In this document: one piece after another, positions 36,192 to 54,110 of the stretch
How the letters are laid out: every line of letters starts with the position of its first letter
Position numbering within the stretch: position 1 is the stretch's first letter
NCBI GenBank assembly: GCA_014871385.1
Contig: CM026433.1
Span: forward strand, 10,977,433 to 11,041,432
DNA length: 64,000 nucleotides
Reading direction: 5' to 3'
Origin: Ceratodon purpureus
Lineage: Eukaryota; Streptophyta; Bryopsida; Pseudoditrichales; Ditrichaceae
The notes under the pieces: generated by a model
Database searches by the model: none
What the model was told of the DNA's origin: nothing
What the model saw: only the letters and a program-made list of their open reading frames with translations
Translations under genes and position numbers: made by a program

Positions 36192-38160
36192 ATGAAAACG
36201 TATGTGTGGAGGGGTTCGGTTGATGTTTGTTATCCCGAGAGGAGTTGGATGAGCTATATGCGAAAATTGCAATTTATGCTCGGGCCATTATTCATAACAG
36301 TTTGTTACTGGTTACGAGCTGAATAGCTTTTGATTTTCTTAGGTGCTGTGTAACCCTCCAAGGTTCTATGAGACGTAACAAATTAGGTTGGAAAGATGTT
36401 TGACACTTGACTTGCATCCGGATGTGCAGGTGGTGGTCAAAGGATACAGTCGCGGTAATCACAGGCGCCAACCAGGGTATTGGTTACGAGATTGCACGCC
36501 AGCTTGCTCAGAATGGGCTCACCGTGGTGGCAACTGCACGCAGTGAAGAGCGAGGGAAAGCCGCAGTCGAGGCTTTGAGGAAAGAGCTTGGAGGGGAGGC
36601 CCAAGAGCTTGTTGCATTCCATCTTCTCGATGTCACTAGTGATGAGTCTGTGGCTGCTCTTGCTCAATGGCTACGCCAAACATACCGGGGAGTTGACATT
36701 TTGGTACGTTGCAGTTTTTTTGCATCACGTCACCCTAAGTGCGCTTCAGAGTTGCAAGTGCTATCAGTTCTAGCTTTGAACGATGTGATTCGCATGTACT
36801 ATATTTGTCACATTAGGTATGAGCCGAGTCCTCGAAAGCCATACCCTCGTCCTTCATAATGTGCCATGCTTTCTGCGATCTATTTCAAGATTTTAGTCTG
36901 TTGATGCTTCTCAGCGAAGAAAAAGAGATATTCTTTCTCCTTTACAACTTGCTTATGGAAATTGACCTGACTCATCTCTTCCTAATGCCATCTTTTTCGA
37001 AGTGCCACTCCTGGTCGTATGTTTCACTTCTCTCTTCTGGTAGAGGCTCTTCTCTTCCGTTTTTAGGAATGTAAACCATGTTTGCAGATTGTGTTGTAGA
37101 ATGATCTTGCACTTGTAAGCTTTTAGGGACATTCAGGCTCATATAAAACCTCAAAATAAACTTTGAATGATATTTCGGGTGCGATCACTGATTAATTTTC
37201 GTAATTTGTGAGAAGAGCAGGTGAACAACGCGGGCATAGCTCGTGCTGAGACTGAAGAAAAGATTTTTGATACAAACTACTATGGTGTGAAGCGTGTCAC
37301 CAAAGCAATCCTTCCATTGCTTCGCCCCTCCCCTGCAGGTGCTCGTGTTATCAACTTAACCTCCGACTTGGGCATACTTAAGGTGATTGTTGCTTCTCAA
37401 CCCTTGCAAAAATGATGGCTTCTTTTGAAAATGGGGAGGTGTGTTGCACTAGCTTTCCCATTAAACAAATGCTACCTTGAGACTTTTCCTGACTCAAATT
37501 CGTGATTCTAAGGAGGCATTTAGTACATAGGCACATTCATAACATGGTTGCTATTCCTACACTTGTCCAACAAAACAGAAAATGTGTTACTCAAATATCG
37601 TTATACTTTGTTACAAAATGGCACAAAACATAATTCTCACACACTTACCACTATCTAGAATATGGTTGCCACATTTCTACTACTAGAATCTCACACTTTA
37701 TGACTAACACACATTTTTTGTCTATGCGTGTTATGAATCTCAGAGCCTCTCCGACAAATATTGTGTCGAGTGGAAGGACCGTGACCAAATTACAGAAGAT
37801 CAAATCGACCACTTCATCCAGCAATATCTTGGAGAATCGAAAGAGGGCACATCGAAATCAGAAGAGTGGGAAGACGTGTATAAGGTCTACTTTCTCACCA
37901 AGGTCGCTCTGAATGCATACACGAGTGTGTTGGCTCGTGAAGTAGGGCCAGCAAAGGAGAAGGTGTACGTGAATTGCTTCAATCCAGGACTCACAAGAAC
38001 CAACATGAATGATTATCTGAGCACTCTCCAAGGGAACACTTTCCAAATCAACACTCTCCAAGAGGCAGCCATGACAGGCATTTGGCTGGCTCTGCATCCA
38101 GTTGGAGGTCCACATGGGAAGTATCTGGAGCAAAAGAACGGGAGCATAGCTGAGTGGTGA
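36192..38160 (+). CDS. Short-chain dehydrogenase/reductase (carbonyl/menthone reductase type)
   Basis: A classical NADP(H)-dependent SDR related to plant neomenthol dehydrogenase and salutaridine reductase; substrate unknown. Core exons are 36430-36703, 37221-37382 and 37744-38160, phase consistent. The N-terminus has WWSKDTVAVITGANQGIGYE, with the TGxxxGIG cofactor loop. VNNAGIA follows, then INLTSDLGIL with the catalytic Ser position, and YFLTKVALNAY with the YxxxK pair. The sequence ends IAEW before TGA. The start is ambiguous: an 8-base first exon (36192-36199, ATGAAAAC before GTATGTGT) joins in phase to 36430 and gives MKTWWSKD; alternatively ATG at 36422 gives MCRWWSKD without that intron. 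Both give 286 residues. The gene looks intact. Confidence 0.88.
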
Positions 38161-38909
38161 ATGGTTTAAGGTAGAAGCACCTAAACTAACAACTAAAGGA
38201 TTTTGAGCTTTTTTTTCGGGGTTATTTTTGGGGTGTAATTTTCACGTGTAGAAAATAGGTTTCTCATAGAAGGTAATTTTTTTCAAAATTTTCTTCCCAA
38301 TATTGAAATAGATACAAATTTTTAAACACAAAAATACTTCGTGACCCAAAATTGATTTGTAGACTTTTCCATTGTCACACCTAGTTGGTAATAATTTCCA
38401 CTCATGAGTGTATCCAAAACCACCAGCTTTTTGAGTGTTTTGATTTGTCAGTTTGAATTGAGTGGTCTGACAATGCTAGTTCACTCAAGTTGCGGTTCTA
38501 GGGACATCTACAAGTTGGTTCTTGGGGTGCTATTGGTTTTAGGTGCTTCTACCTTACAAGGTGTCTTTGAGACCACACACTTTTATCCTTACAGCTCATA
38601 GCGAGTCCGAGGGGCTGAGTTTCTACAGAATCTTCTCTGTAGCTCTTCTTGAACTCAAATTTTCACTTGTTTTTTGATATCATTCTAATCACCTTCATGT
38701 GATGCATTCAGAAAGTTAAATTTTACAATTCAAATCACAATTCGTATAAGTAGTTTGTGCTTTGAAAGGATTGTGGTAGGTAGGTTGGGGTTGCACATAA
38801 CCTTATAGGAGGCTGCAAGCTCATCATTTGTTGATTCATTCATGATGCCCAAATTCAAAAGTCCACTATTCATGATGCCCAAGTACCAAAGATGCTCTTA
38901 TTTAATTCC

Positions 38910-39074
38910 GGGCTGCCCTCCCAAGACCCAAAATGACCTTTAATGGTTAAGACCAAAGAAGCAGACTCGGGTAGAGTATACTAGAGGTGACCTCCGCCTC
39001 TCAACCCGGCGGAGTGGGGACCAAGGGTAGGAGGACCCGACATTGAGTAAGGGGCAGCTCTCGCCGGGCAGCCC
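38910..39074. repeat. Possible short inverted-repeat element
   Basis: GGGCTGCCC at 38910 and its complement GGGCAGCCC at 39066-39074 bound a 165-bp segment. Within and beyond it, AGAGGTGACCTCC (about 38987) has an inverted copy GGAGGTCACCTCT (about 39249). No clean target duplication, so this is only a candidate MITE. Confidence 0.3.
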
Positions 39075-42000
39075 TAACTTTCATAATTTGTTTTTTTTTA
39101 ATTTTTAATTTTTAATTTTTTTAAAATTATTATTATTTTTAATTTTTTTTTTATGATGAATGGTCTCAAAAATTTATATGAGTAACATAAGATTTTTCAA
39201 ACTCATCGAGCGGAGGGAGAAGGGTTTGAATAAGGGCGACATAGTAGGAGGTCACCTCTGCTATATGTGACCCAACAGACCCTCAACCAAATTCATTCAG
39301 TGTTGGAAAATGAGACTCACCTAGATATCTTTGTTTTTTGGCACATCCATGGCTGGCCCCAAGATTGACGTCCCACACAAAGCCTCTCCATAACCATCAA
39401 CTACTATGTCCCTCATACTCAAATGGTTGCTAATACATCGTGGCCATAGCCATTTGAAAACCTACAACAAGTAGTAATATGCACCACCAACTCAATGGTC
39501 TACCTACAATAAGAGCGCCTTCAAAGGATGACATCTACTCTACAATCTTATGCTGAGATTGGCCAAGAGTTCTTTATTTCTAGGTCATTCAAATACGTTG
39601 TGCTCACCACATCTTTAAATACAAGATTCCAAACCAAATTTAAAGACTTAAGATTTGGACCTCAGATGTGAGCATGAAACTCTTGTGATAGACATTGAAT
39701 CACGCAACGGACATTGTTTTTGGCCACATCAATAATGACAAGGATATGTGAGTCTTTTGTTTAGTTGTATTAAACTATGTAACCATCTTTCTTCTCATCT
39801 AGCCCTCCTAATGATTAATGGACAAGGTTTTCAAATTTTTGTTTGATCTGGTCAAATGTGTTCTAAGCTATATATGTCTTACAGTGCAAGCGGTAAAGGT
39901 AGTTGCTAGCCGACGATAAGTATTAGAGATGGTAGATACAAGTGTAAGTTATACCTTTTGTCACCTTTTCTCATTTTCCTCTACTAAGGTTGCATTATAC
40001 ACATGTCATATGAGCTTATATTTATAGAAAATATAAATTTAATCTATACAATTTCTATTTTAATAAGAAGTCATAATACAATTATAGCAAAAATATAAAG
40101 TTGATATTAAATCATTAATTATACTTGTTGAATTTGAAATGAAAAGTTTTTGAAACCAAGACTCTATGTGCATTCTAAATTTCTCCAAAGCATTGGTCTA
40201 CTTTGGATTGTTGCCATCTACAAAAAAAGAATAGTAGGGGTGCAATGGTTGCAGCCAAAATTCTCTACATCATGTGTCATAATTCAATCTTATTTATAGT
40301 AGCTATAATAATTCCCACTAACAACAAACCAAGTATCCTTGCACAAGCTATATTTGGTAAAAGAAGCTGTAGTGGCAATACACACCACAAGATTACTAAA
40401 AACATACAGCTAAATGTATTAATTGCAAGTAGGATCAACAATCTTTACTACATCTTTAGGAAATGACAAGCTATCTTCTATGACCAGAAGATCCTAACCA
40501 CGCTTACTAATATCCACTACAATACTACACCACACTTACTTATGTCTACTACAGTACTTACTGCACAGTCCAGCTCTTAGACAGAGAAAGAATATAAGTT
40601 GGTTTGTTAGTCCTAGGTGTTATTCCCATGGAAGATTGAACCCGATGTAGAGCTTGAGGTGGCTAATCTTAAAGATCAAGTCTAGGCCACATCAAGGCTA
40701 CATGAGACTTCCAAATGTAAAACGATTTTTGATGTAATTAAAATTCTTATTAGTAAATTAGGTTGGTAAGAAGAAGACTCTTTTTGCAAATCCTAAATTC
40801 AAGGATGGGAGAGAAAGGGCCTGAAAGGGAGGGACTATAACTCCATATTGGAAATCAAATTGTCAATTTCAACATAAGAATTCAAAGTTCGGTTTGGAGA
40901 TTTGGTTTGACATTGCATAGAAATTGTCCTTTGGTCTAAGGCCTACTTCGCACACATGTTGGAGCTAAATGGAAGTTCGGCTTCATTGAGAATGGTTTGA
41001 GCCTCCAATCTAACTTAAATTTTGACCCTAGTTTAAACTTCAAGTCACGGTGAACCTCATTCCAAAGATTTTGGTGCTCTAATAGTGCCATGTTGGACGC
41101 CACATAGGATAAATTGAAGTTCCGGCTCAATCCTAGCATAAAGCCATTGGGTTGGATTTGAAAAAACCAAACGGTCTTATTGATTGGAATTTGAAGAGTT
41201 TGGACTAGCCCTCAATCTGATTCAAAGTAAAAGGTAAGAACACCCAAAATTGCTTCCCGTCCATTACAAGATGGTATTTTTTGACCATCTAATGTTGGAC
41301 TAGATGATAATTTTAAATCATCTATCTAAGAAACTTTAATCCTTTGTAACTTTTATATACAATATTCAAATGACACATTCTTTAATGCGTTGGAATCATC
41401 TTGAACTTGCTCACAAATATAGTAAAAAAATAATGATTCTAATATTAGAAAGTAGGCACATTAGTTAAAGTGGCGATTTTAGTTGTTATTAAGGTAGACA
41501 AATCCATACCCAACGAGCCACCTATAATCAATCAATAGACTTTTGCCATTTAAGAAAAGTTTCAAATTCAAAATCTAAGGAGATCTTTCTAAATCTTTGT
41601 ATGATTCATAAGCGTAATTGGTAAAAAAAGAATAGTATGAGAATATTTTGATAGTAAACCATGATCAAGTTTTGGTGTCATGGTGGTCGGTTTTATAGCC
41701 TATATGTCCACCATGTGTGATTTCAACTTTTCACTTCAAATAATTGTAATTATTTCAATATTGGGAATAAAATCATGGAATTTTTTCATTCAACAAAAAC
41801 CTTATGTTTGTACACATGAAAAATCCTCTTCAAATTATATACCTCAAACACATATGCTAAAATCCTTAAGTGATCGGGTTCAAATTGAGCCTGACCGGCT
41901 AGACTTGGTGATCATGGAGACACTTCGTACCGTAACGCTGAGCCGGATACTTCTGATAAACCATACTCTCAGTCATGTGCAGATTCACTCAGGCCGGTAC

Positions 42001-42843
42001 TTTGTAAGCCATTAACTAGTGTTTATGCGAAGTCTACGCCCAAGTTGATATCTAGACTCTTCCGAGTTGAGGTTCGACTTCGCGGACAAGTATTTTTCTC
42101 GTGGAACCGACTGCTACAGTTGCAACTTGGTGCTGGTGAGACGATCACCACAGCTGGAGCTTTCACTGTAAGATCAATGTTTGCTCTTGAGCGCATCTTC
42201 TCGTCTTTTTGGACGTGGCAATGTTGCTTTAGAATGACGGTAAGCGCTTTCGCGAAGATGCGGGTTAAGCTGGTAAGTTGGTTTTACTTTGTGAATCGTT
42301 GCACACATGGCTCTGTTCCAAGCGAATGCTATCAGTAATGGCAGAGTCGGAAGTTTTGGATATGAATCTACTCTTACACGTGTTGTTATTTAAAGTCTCG
42401 GCTTTTGCTGCAAACAAGGGAGGCCTTTCATCATTAAAGCCTTGTGGGCCTTTACGAGGGTCGGAATCGGAAATGCCAGAGTAGAGTCCAGTCAGCACTT
42501 TGGGCAGCGGTGCACGCTGTCCAGTGAATTAGATGAAGTGTGGATCGATGTTTCGTTGCGTTCTGGAAAATATTATCTGACGTCTTAGTAAGTTTGACAA
42601 TTATGGTCATGATCCTACATTTCAGGGTTTCCGCAGGCTCAACCTCCTGTGGGAGACAGCACAAGTTGTGGCACTTCATAGATTCTCCGAACCTCGATGT
42701 TCAGAGGAAGCGTGACTCGCGTGAGGAAATCGCCATGACACCTTGTTGGCATGTGAAAGTGCCGTGGACCTAGAGATCCTGCTACTGGGAGATGCTTCCA
42801 CAAGCGGTTGTCTAGATCACTGGGTACTCTAGTGTCTAGATAG

Positions 42844-43560
42844 CCATGGATACTCAGCTGCAACACTCTATCTTCTTGCATGCCTCTCATTCAATTGTTG
42901 GTTCTGGCAGGATTATTCTTTATATGGCGATTGCTTGCAAAGAGAGTAAGGGCGAGCTTCCATGTTGCTCCCTTGGGCAACTGATGGTAAGGAATCCTCC
43001 CATCAGTCATTTCACACTTGTCTAAATTGCGATTTCCACCGAGTCTCCAGGAAGGAGGTCCTAATTTTAGTCTAAAGACCAGTGTGAATCACTTGAGAGT
43101 CTGTTGGGGTAGTGCTACAAGATAGACCACCATCATTAATGGGTAAATACTGAAAGCTACGATATATTGATTTTTGTTGGATACTGTAAGCTACGGGTTC
43201 AGAGCGCGATTATGTCAGTTGTCACTGGCGTTTAGGTGTTTAGGCCATGGATATGCAGAGCCTGCAACACTGAATGAGTATATCTCTTATTCAGTCGCTG
43301 CTGCTTCTCGGTAGCATTATTCTTAGCATGGAGGTTGCTTGCCGATACAGTAACCTAGAGGCCGAGAGTTTGCTCAAGCAGACTGCCGACATCAGTAGGC
43401 ACTGTAGATGACCATGAAGGTGCAGCTGCAACACTCTATCGTCCTGCATGTCGCTCAATGGAGACTGCTCCTGGAAGCGTTTTTCTTTGCATGAACATTG
43501 CTTGCATCTGACGCTGTAAGTTGAGACCGAGAGAAATCACACTTTGAGGAAGCTATATTG
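42844..43560 (+). repeat. Three degenerate 120-bp repeats upstream of ABCC gene
   Basis: Copies start at about 42844, 43245 and 43412. Each begins CCATG(G/A)A, then a GCAACACT block, a CTC/TCTT region, a TTCTT(T/A) block and GNTTGCTTGC, and ends near a GAG(C/A)-rich tail. Spacing is uneven (401 and 167 bp). They do not share an open frame. Confidence 0.5.
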
Positions 43561-44264
43561 CAGTAGTTTAGCAAAACACAAAATGGTTTATCTGGATATC
43601 GTTTGTGTGACTGTTTAAGAGTAGCCAAGCTGGCCTTGATTAGTCCTCTGAATCTAGTTCCTAATCTTCTTCTCACTAGTGCCAGTCTCGGTGGTTTATC
43701 TAGTAATTCGGCGTGTAGAAACCTTGGTCATTGCCCCTTGATTTTGAAAAACATGTGTCTGCTTGCCGGCGAAGGGCCTTCAAATATGGTTATATTGTCT
43801 GTACTGAGGGGGCTATTACTGTCTGAGTTTCAGGAAATAAGGAAGCTCGTGAACCTTGCACTCGTTGAAGTCGGCGGTGATCAAAGATGACTAAGTAATG
43901 TTTAATGATTTATTCTCATTTGGAGGTGCTGTATCAAACTCTGGAGATGTCGGAAGAGAGGCGCGTCATTTTTGAATTCAGAATTTGTTGACATTCATTG
44001 GAATTCCTGGAAATTGGCCTATCCAATTTGTATATAGGACATTAATTTCTGGGGTAATGTGTAAGGTAGATGCCATCATTCCGTTGTCACTCTGATTTTT
44101 TCGAAGTGACATTCAATCTCCTCTGGAGTGAAGACCTGAAGTTTCAAAAGCCTTGAGAGGCTGCAACCTTCAGCAGTATTGTTTTTGGCGGAATTGTTTT
44201 CAAGGTAGAGGCCACTGATGAGAATCTTATGAACTGAGCAAGCCGTGATTGTTAGCCTTGAACG

Positions 44265-50466
<6,202 letters not shown>

Positions 50467-51489
50467 TGTCTCACAAGAACAACCAACTTATTTTTTGTAA
50501 ATGGCGGTATAATTCAAGATGTTCTATGCTTATGTTCTAAGGATTATCATCGGCGATGAACATGGCCAACGATTCCTTTGACGCGGTGGTGGACGAGCAG
50601 CCTACATTTGAACTCCATGTGACTGATTTCAGGGACTCATCAATGCGCCGATCAACTTGAGTTAGATTATTACCAGCAGACTTTAGAACGAGTATCGATC
50701 GGCGCATTGATGAGTAAGCACTCAAGTTAATGTTGTCTAAGCAGTCATAGAATGAGTGTTCCCTGAAATCTGCTCACGCTTGGACTACATCGGCCAAGCA
50801 TAGGTGGTTTCTGTTACCCGCCTAGCACCCAGTTCAGTTTGCCAACATCCATGACGAGTAATGCTGATTTTTGTTTATTTGAGTGATTTGAAGGGGGGTC
50901 GTTGATGTAACATGAATGTAAACTAGTAGAGTAAAGATGTAATGCAGAGCAGATTTTCATCGTTTCTTATCTGATTTTGATCTTTTACTTAAGAGAATTT
51001 TAATTAATGTTTTCCCTTGAAACTGACATACAAATTAATTTTCAGTTCATTTATTATTTGATGCCTAACAATCCAATCGATTTTTTTCTTTTCGATTCAA
51101 TCATGGTACTTCTGAAGGTGATTTCTCATGTCTCCGGACACAAAAATGCAAGACCTGAGGGTAATACTTTGAAAGAAGAGTCAGGATTCTGAAAGCTGAA
51201 AGGGCTACCATCAAGAATTGGATCTAAACTCGACAGAGACGAATTTGACGGAATAAGAACGACAGAAAGGAGAATAAACAATAGATGTTTAAAACAAACC
51301 TACTTCAAGAAAATTATCTCTGCAAACAGTATAGCTACTTCCTACCACCTATTGGCTTGGATTGTGCAAAGAGCAGAACCATTTTGCCTTTAATTGTACT
51401 CCAGTTCACATCTTGCGTTGGTGTTTGGCAACATTAAACCCATTTTTTATCACGAATCAAATGCCGGTATTCTTCTCAGGTGACTCACA
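50467..51489. other. Intergenic stretch with an exact 19-bp inverted repeat
   Basis: Downstream of ABCC. ACTCATCAATGCGCCGATC at 50635-50653 is exactly complementary to 50697-50715, with a 43-bp spacer. Outside and inside this, AACTTGAGT (50654) and ACTCAAGTT (about 50721) form a second complementary pair. The rest is AT-rich and non-coding. Confidence 0.6.
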
Positions 51490-52779
51490 CTACGGACAGA
51501 TATGAAAACTAGGCTCATATAAAGGCATGGGGTTACCTTCGTTGTCATCATAAAATCTGTATGCACCCTCTGGTTGCACCTGCATTTTGCAAGACCCGGT
51601 AACCACGTCAAACTGAATCAACCGATCCTCGCAAGCTACCCAGATCACTGTCCCATTGGCAGCACATGTGTACCAACTGTACAAATCCACGCAAAAGTTG
51701 TTGTGGATTTCAAATTTCATATTAAACGTCACTTGCAAGGGTAGTGTGGCACAGAAGGAAAACTTTTTCTCCCCCTCCTCTAGCTTGAAAATCTCAAATG
51801 AAGTCACAGTTGCCTGTCTGTGGTATCTGAAATGCGGCGGTTGAATGCAGCGGCTGGAGCAGCGGCGCCGTCCTCTTGCTTGGCTCTCTAATCCAGGTAA
51901 AACTGCATAAACATCACCCAAGATGGCCACCAGAGATGGTGCATAAGCTGCTCGCCCTTTTACGAAGGTGTCACAACACCTTATTTCATCATGTAGCGGG
52001 TAGATATCCGGCAACCATCTCCGAGATGCCACAAGATAGACTCTAGCAGCAACATGCTGGCCCCTTTGAGATTCTACAATCTCCAGGGCATAGATGCGGC
52101 CGTTGGAGTATAAGCTTCCAATGATTCCATTCTTGGAGTTAAATTTCATAGAATTTTCAAGGTTTCGATGTGGTGAGATAGACCTCCATTCATTTGTCCG
52201 GGAACTGAAAGCAAATATGTACACGGGACTCTGCATCATAAGAATTTCGTAAGTGCCGGACGCAGCATCCACCACCATGTGAATCACAACATCACACAGA
52301 CCTTGGGTGTAAAGTACACAGGAGCACATATATTCTAGCTTAGGCAGCTTTCGGTCCAAGATGGGCACGTCTCTCCATTTTCTTGTTAAAGGGTTGCACA
52401 CAACAAGCTTAGGTGGAGATGGCGTGTCTTCCTCCCAACTTTGCGTGCGCAGAAGAAGCAAGCCACCTGCGGCAGTCAGGAACTTAATCTTCCTGGCTGA
52501 GAGAAACTCAAAATCCGGGAGACGATGTTCCATCTCTGAATCATGGTGCAGGCCGAACCATGTGGGTTTTTGCGTTCGAAATCTTATCCCAGTTGGAAAG
52601 TACCAGTCCTTCTGAACCTTCCTGAAAGGCGTTGCGTTTCCAATGCACCATGTCTGCCATTCTTTGCTCACAAGCTGGTAGCGGACAAGATCACGGACAG
52701 GTAAGTAAGAGCGCACTAAATCTGCAACAGTTGCTAACGTTGCGTCTTCACAGGGCTTCGGGTTCTCAGCTGGTGCCAT
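51490..52779 (-). CDS. F-box protein (F-box plus kelch/beta-propeller-like C-terminus)
   Basis: An intronless 429-residue frame starts at ATG 52777-52779. Residues about 15-50 (TLATVADLVRSYLPVRDLVRYQLVSKEW in two blocks) form an F-box, which would bind a Skp1-like subunit of an SCF ubiquitin ligase. The Leu-Pro usual at the start of the motif is missing, so it is a divergent F-box. The remainder shows the features of F-box-associated propeller regions: GGLLLL, VVCNPLTRKWRDVP and VYIFAFSSRTNEWRSI. It ends PSFHICP. No breaks. The target protein is unknown. A short Arg/Cys-rich insert (RGRRRCSSRC) lies near residue 300. Confidence 0.85.
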   Translation of the reverse strand: MAPAENPKPCEDATLATVADLVRSYLPVRDLVRYQLVSKEWQTWCIGNATPFRKVQKDWYFPTGIRFRTQKPTWFGLHHDSEMEHRLPDFEFLSARKIKFLTAAGGLLLLRTQSWEEDTPSPPKLVVCNPLTRKWRDVPILDRKLPKLEYMCSCVLYTQGLCDVVIHMVVDAASGTYEILMMQSPVYIFAFSSRTNEWRSISPHRNLENSMKFNSKNGIIGSLYSNGRIYALEIVESQRGQHVAARVYLVASRRWLPDIYPLHDEIRCCDTFVKGRAAYAPSLVAILGDVYAVLPGLESQARGRRRCSSRCIQPPHFRYHRQATVTSFEIFKLEEGEKKFSFCATLPLQVTFNMKFEIHNNFCVDLYSWYTCAANGTVIWVACEDRLIQFDVVTGSCKMQVQPEGAYRFYDDNEGNPMPLYEPSFHICP

Positions 52780-52827
52780 TTTAACTCCAAATTATACTTT
52801 GGTATGCCCATTTCAGAATTTATCTCT

Positions 52828-53560
52828 TTACAGGGCTTCCTGTGATGTGGAGTGCTCCAACTTCCCATTGTTGAAGCCAGCGTTCCATCTTCCGAGGCTG
52901 CCTGTGTCGCCATTGCTGGCGCCATTCAGTATTCTGACTTCCGTATTCCAATTGTGTGTTAGTACGGACGATTTCCTGTATGAATCTTGCGAATAGTCGG
53001 GAACTATTAATAGAGCCAGCTCGGAGTGTTGAAGGCCAATCCCGATGAAGCCATCGCTGAGATTCCATACTGCCTTTGGAACAGAGAGCTTATTTAAAAT
53101 ATTAAAAGAATTTGATGCAGCTTCCTGTGCTGAATTATTTGTCAGATCGGAGCTCGAATGTATAAGAAACCAAAGAATCATCCTGAGAACTAACAATACA
53201 CAGATTAATGCAAGCAAAATACGGCAACGCACATCAATGCTAGGAGTTGCAGATAGCCTGTAGCATCACCTTGAACCGCCAGCATTTGAGTTGGAGGTAT
53301 TTGACCTGAATGCAACAAATATCGTTCTGAGAAGCGATGGATGATTACCAGAATTCTTCAAGAGAGCCAATGCTGATCGATCTATCATGAAGACAGAAAT
53401 ACGCAAGTTAGCATTAAAAATCCCTGCGTCGGTACTCCAACTAAGTGACACGCCAGATGCTCCAGCATTCTTTTCGAGAGAAGTCCAAAACAACAGGAAG
53501 AGAACCAAACACAGCCCAGCCGAGCTCAGCCCAGCAATTCCGATACAATTTGTAGAAATT
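52828..53560 (-). other. Possible small membrane-protein exons, unrecognised
   Basis: Two minus-strand frames lie in the same phase: one (about 53266-53560) with a hydrophobic segment IAGLSSAGLCLVLFLLFW and ending GGSR before TGA, and one (52828-53232) with RILLALICVLLVLRMILWF. AAGGTGATG at the end of the first could be a splice donor. No start codon is visible for the first and no family is recognised. It may be the 5' region of the F-box transcript, a small gene, or chance. Confidence 0.22.
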
Positions 53561-54110
53561 GAAAATTGGTAGGACGCTCAAGTAAAAGAAGCATATAGGT
53601 AATGACAAGGAGTTGGAGCAAACCAAACGTGTACTCTACAACGCACCCACTACGTGCATAAAAAAGCCATCATGCATGAGGCCTGTATGGCTCGTCTTTA
53701 TACCTTACGTGCATACCTATACAGCAAGCATACTGAAAGCAGTATGACATAAAAATAGTTTCCCGGCCATTACTCCAACTCGTCCTACTCTCACCAATGC
53801 TACAAATATGAGCTCAACAGCAGCACTCCATCTCCTTACTTGTACATCGGCCTGCACTAGAGCAGACAGAAATGATACAACAGCTCTTGTCGAGGTAACT
53901 TCATCCTAAGGTTGAAGGGCCTCTGTGCGCTCACCTTGCCTGTCTTGTGGTCTGATGAACCACAAACAAACAAATAAAGGGCAGAGAATGCTTGCTGTTT
54001 CCAACACCATTCTCCTCTTACATCACCTGGTGGATCCAAAACCAGAAGAATTTGATGTAGAAGCTATTTTGGCTGGTAATGTCGGCAGTGCCAAACACAA
54101 TGACTCGTCC

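Larger units (their letters stand above)
38161..44264. other. Long intergenic stretch
   Basis: Six kilobases without a recognisable gene. It holds a small inverted-repeat block (38910-39260), AT-rich DNA and, from about 41.9 kb, less AT-rich sequence with degenerate repeats (42844-43560) leading to the ABCC gene. This last part may be promoter or an untranslated leader. Confidence 0.5.
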
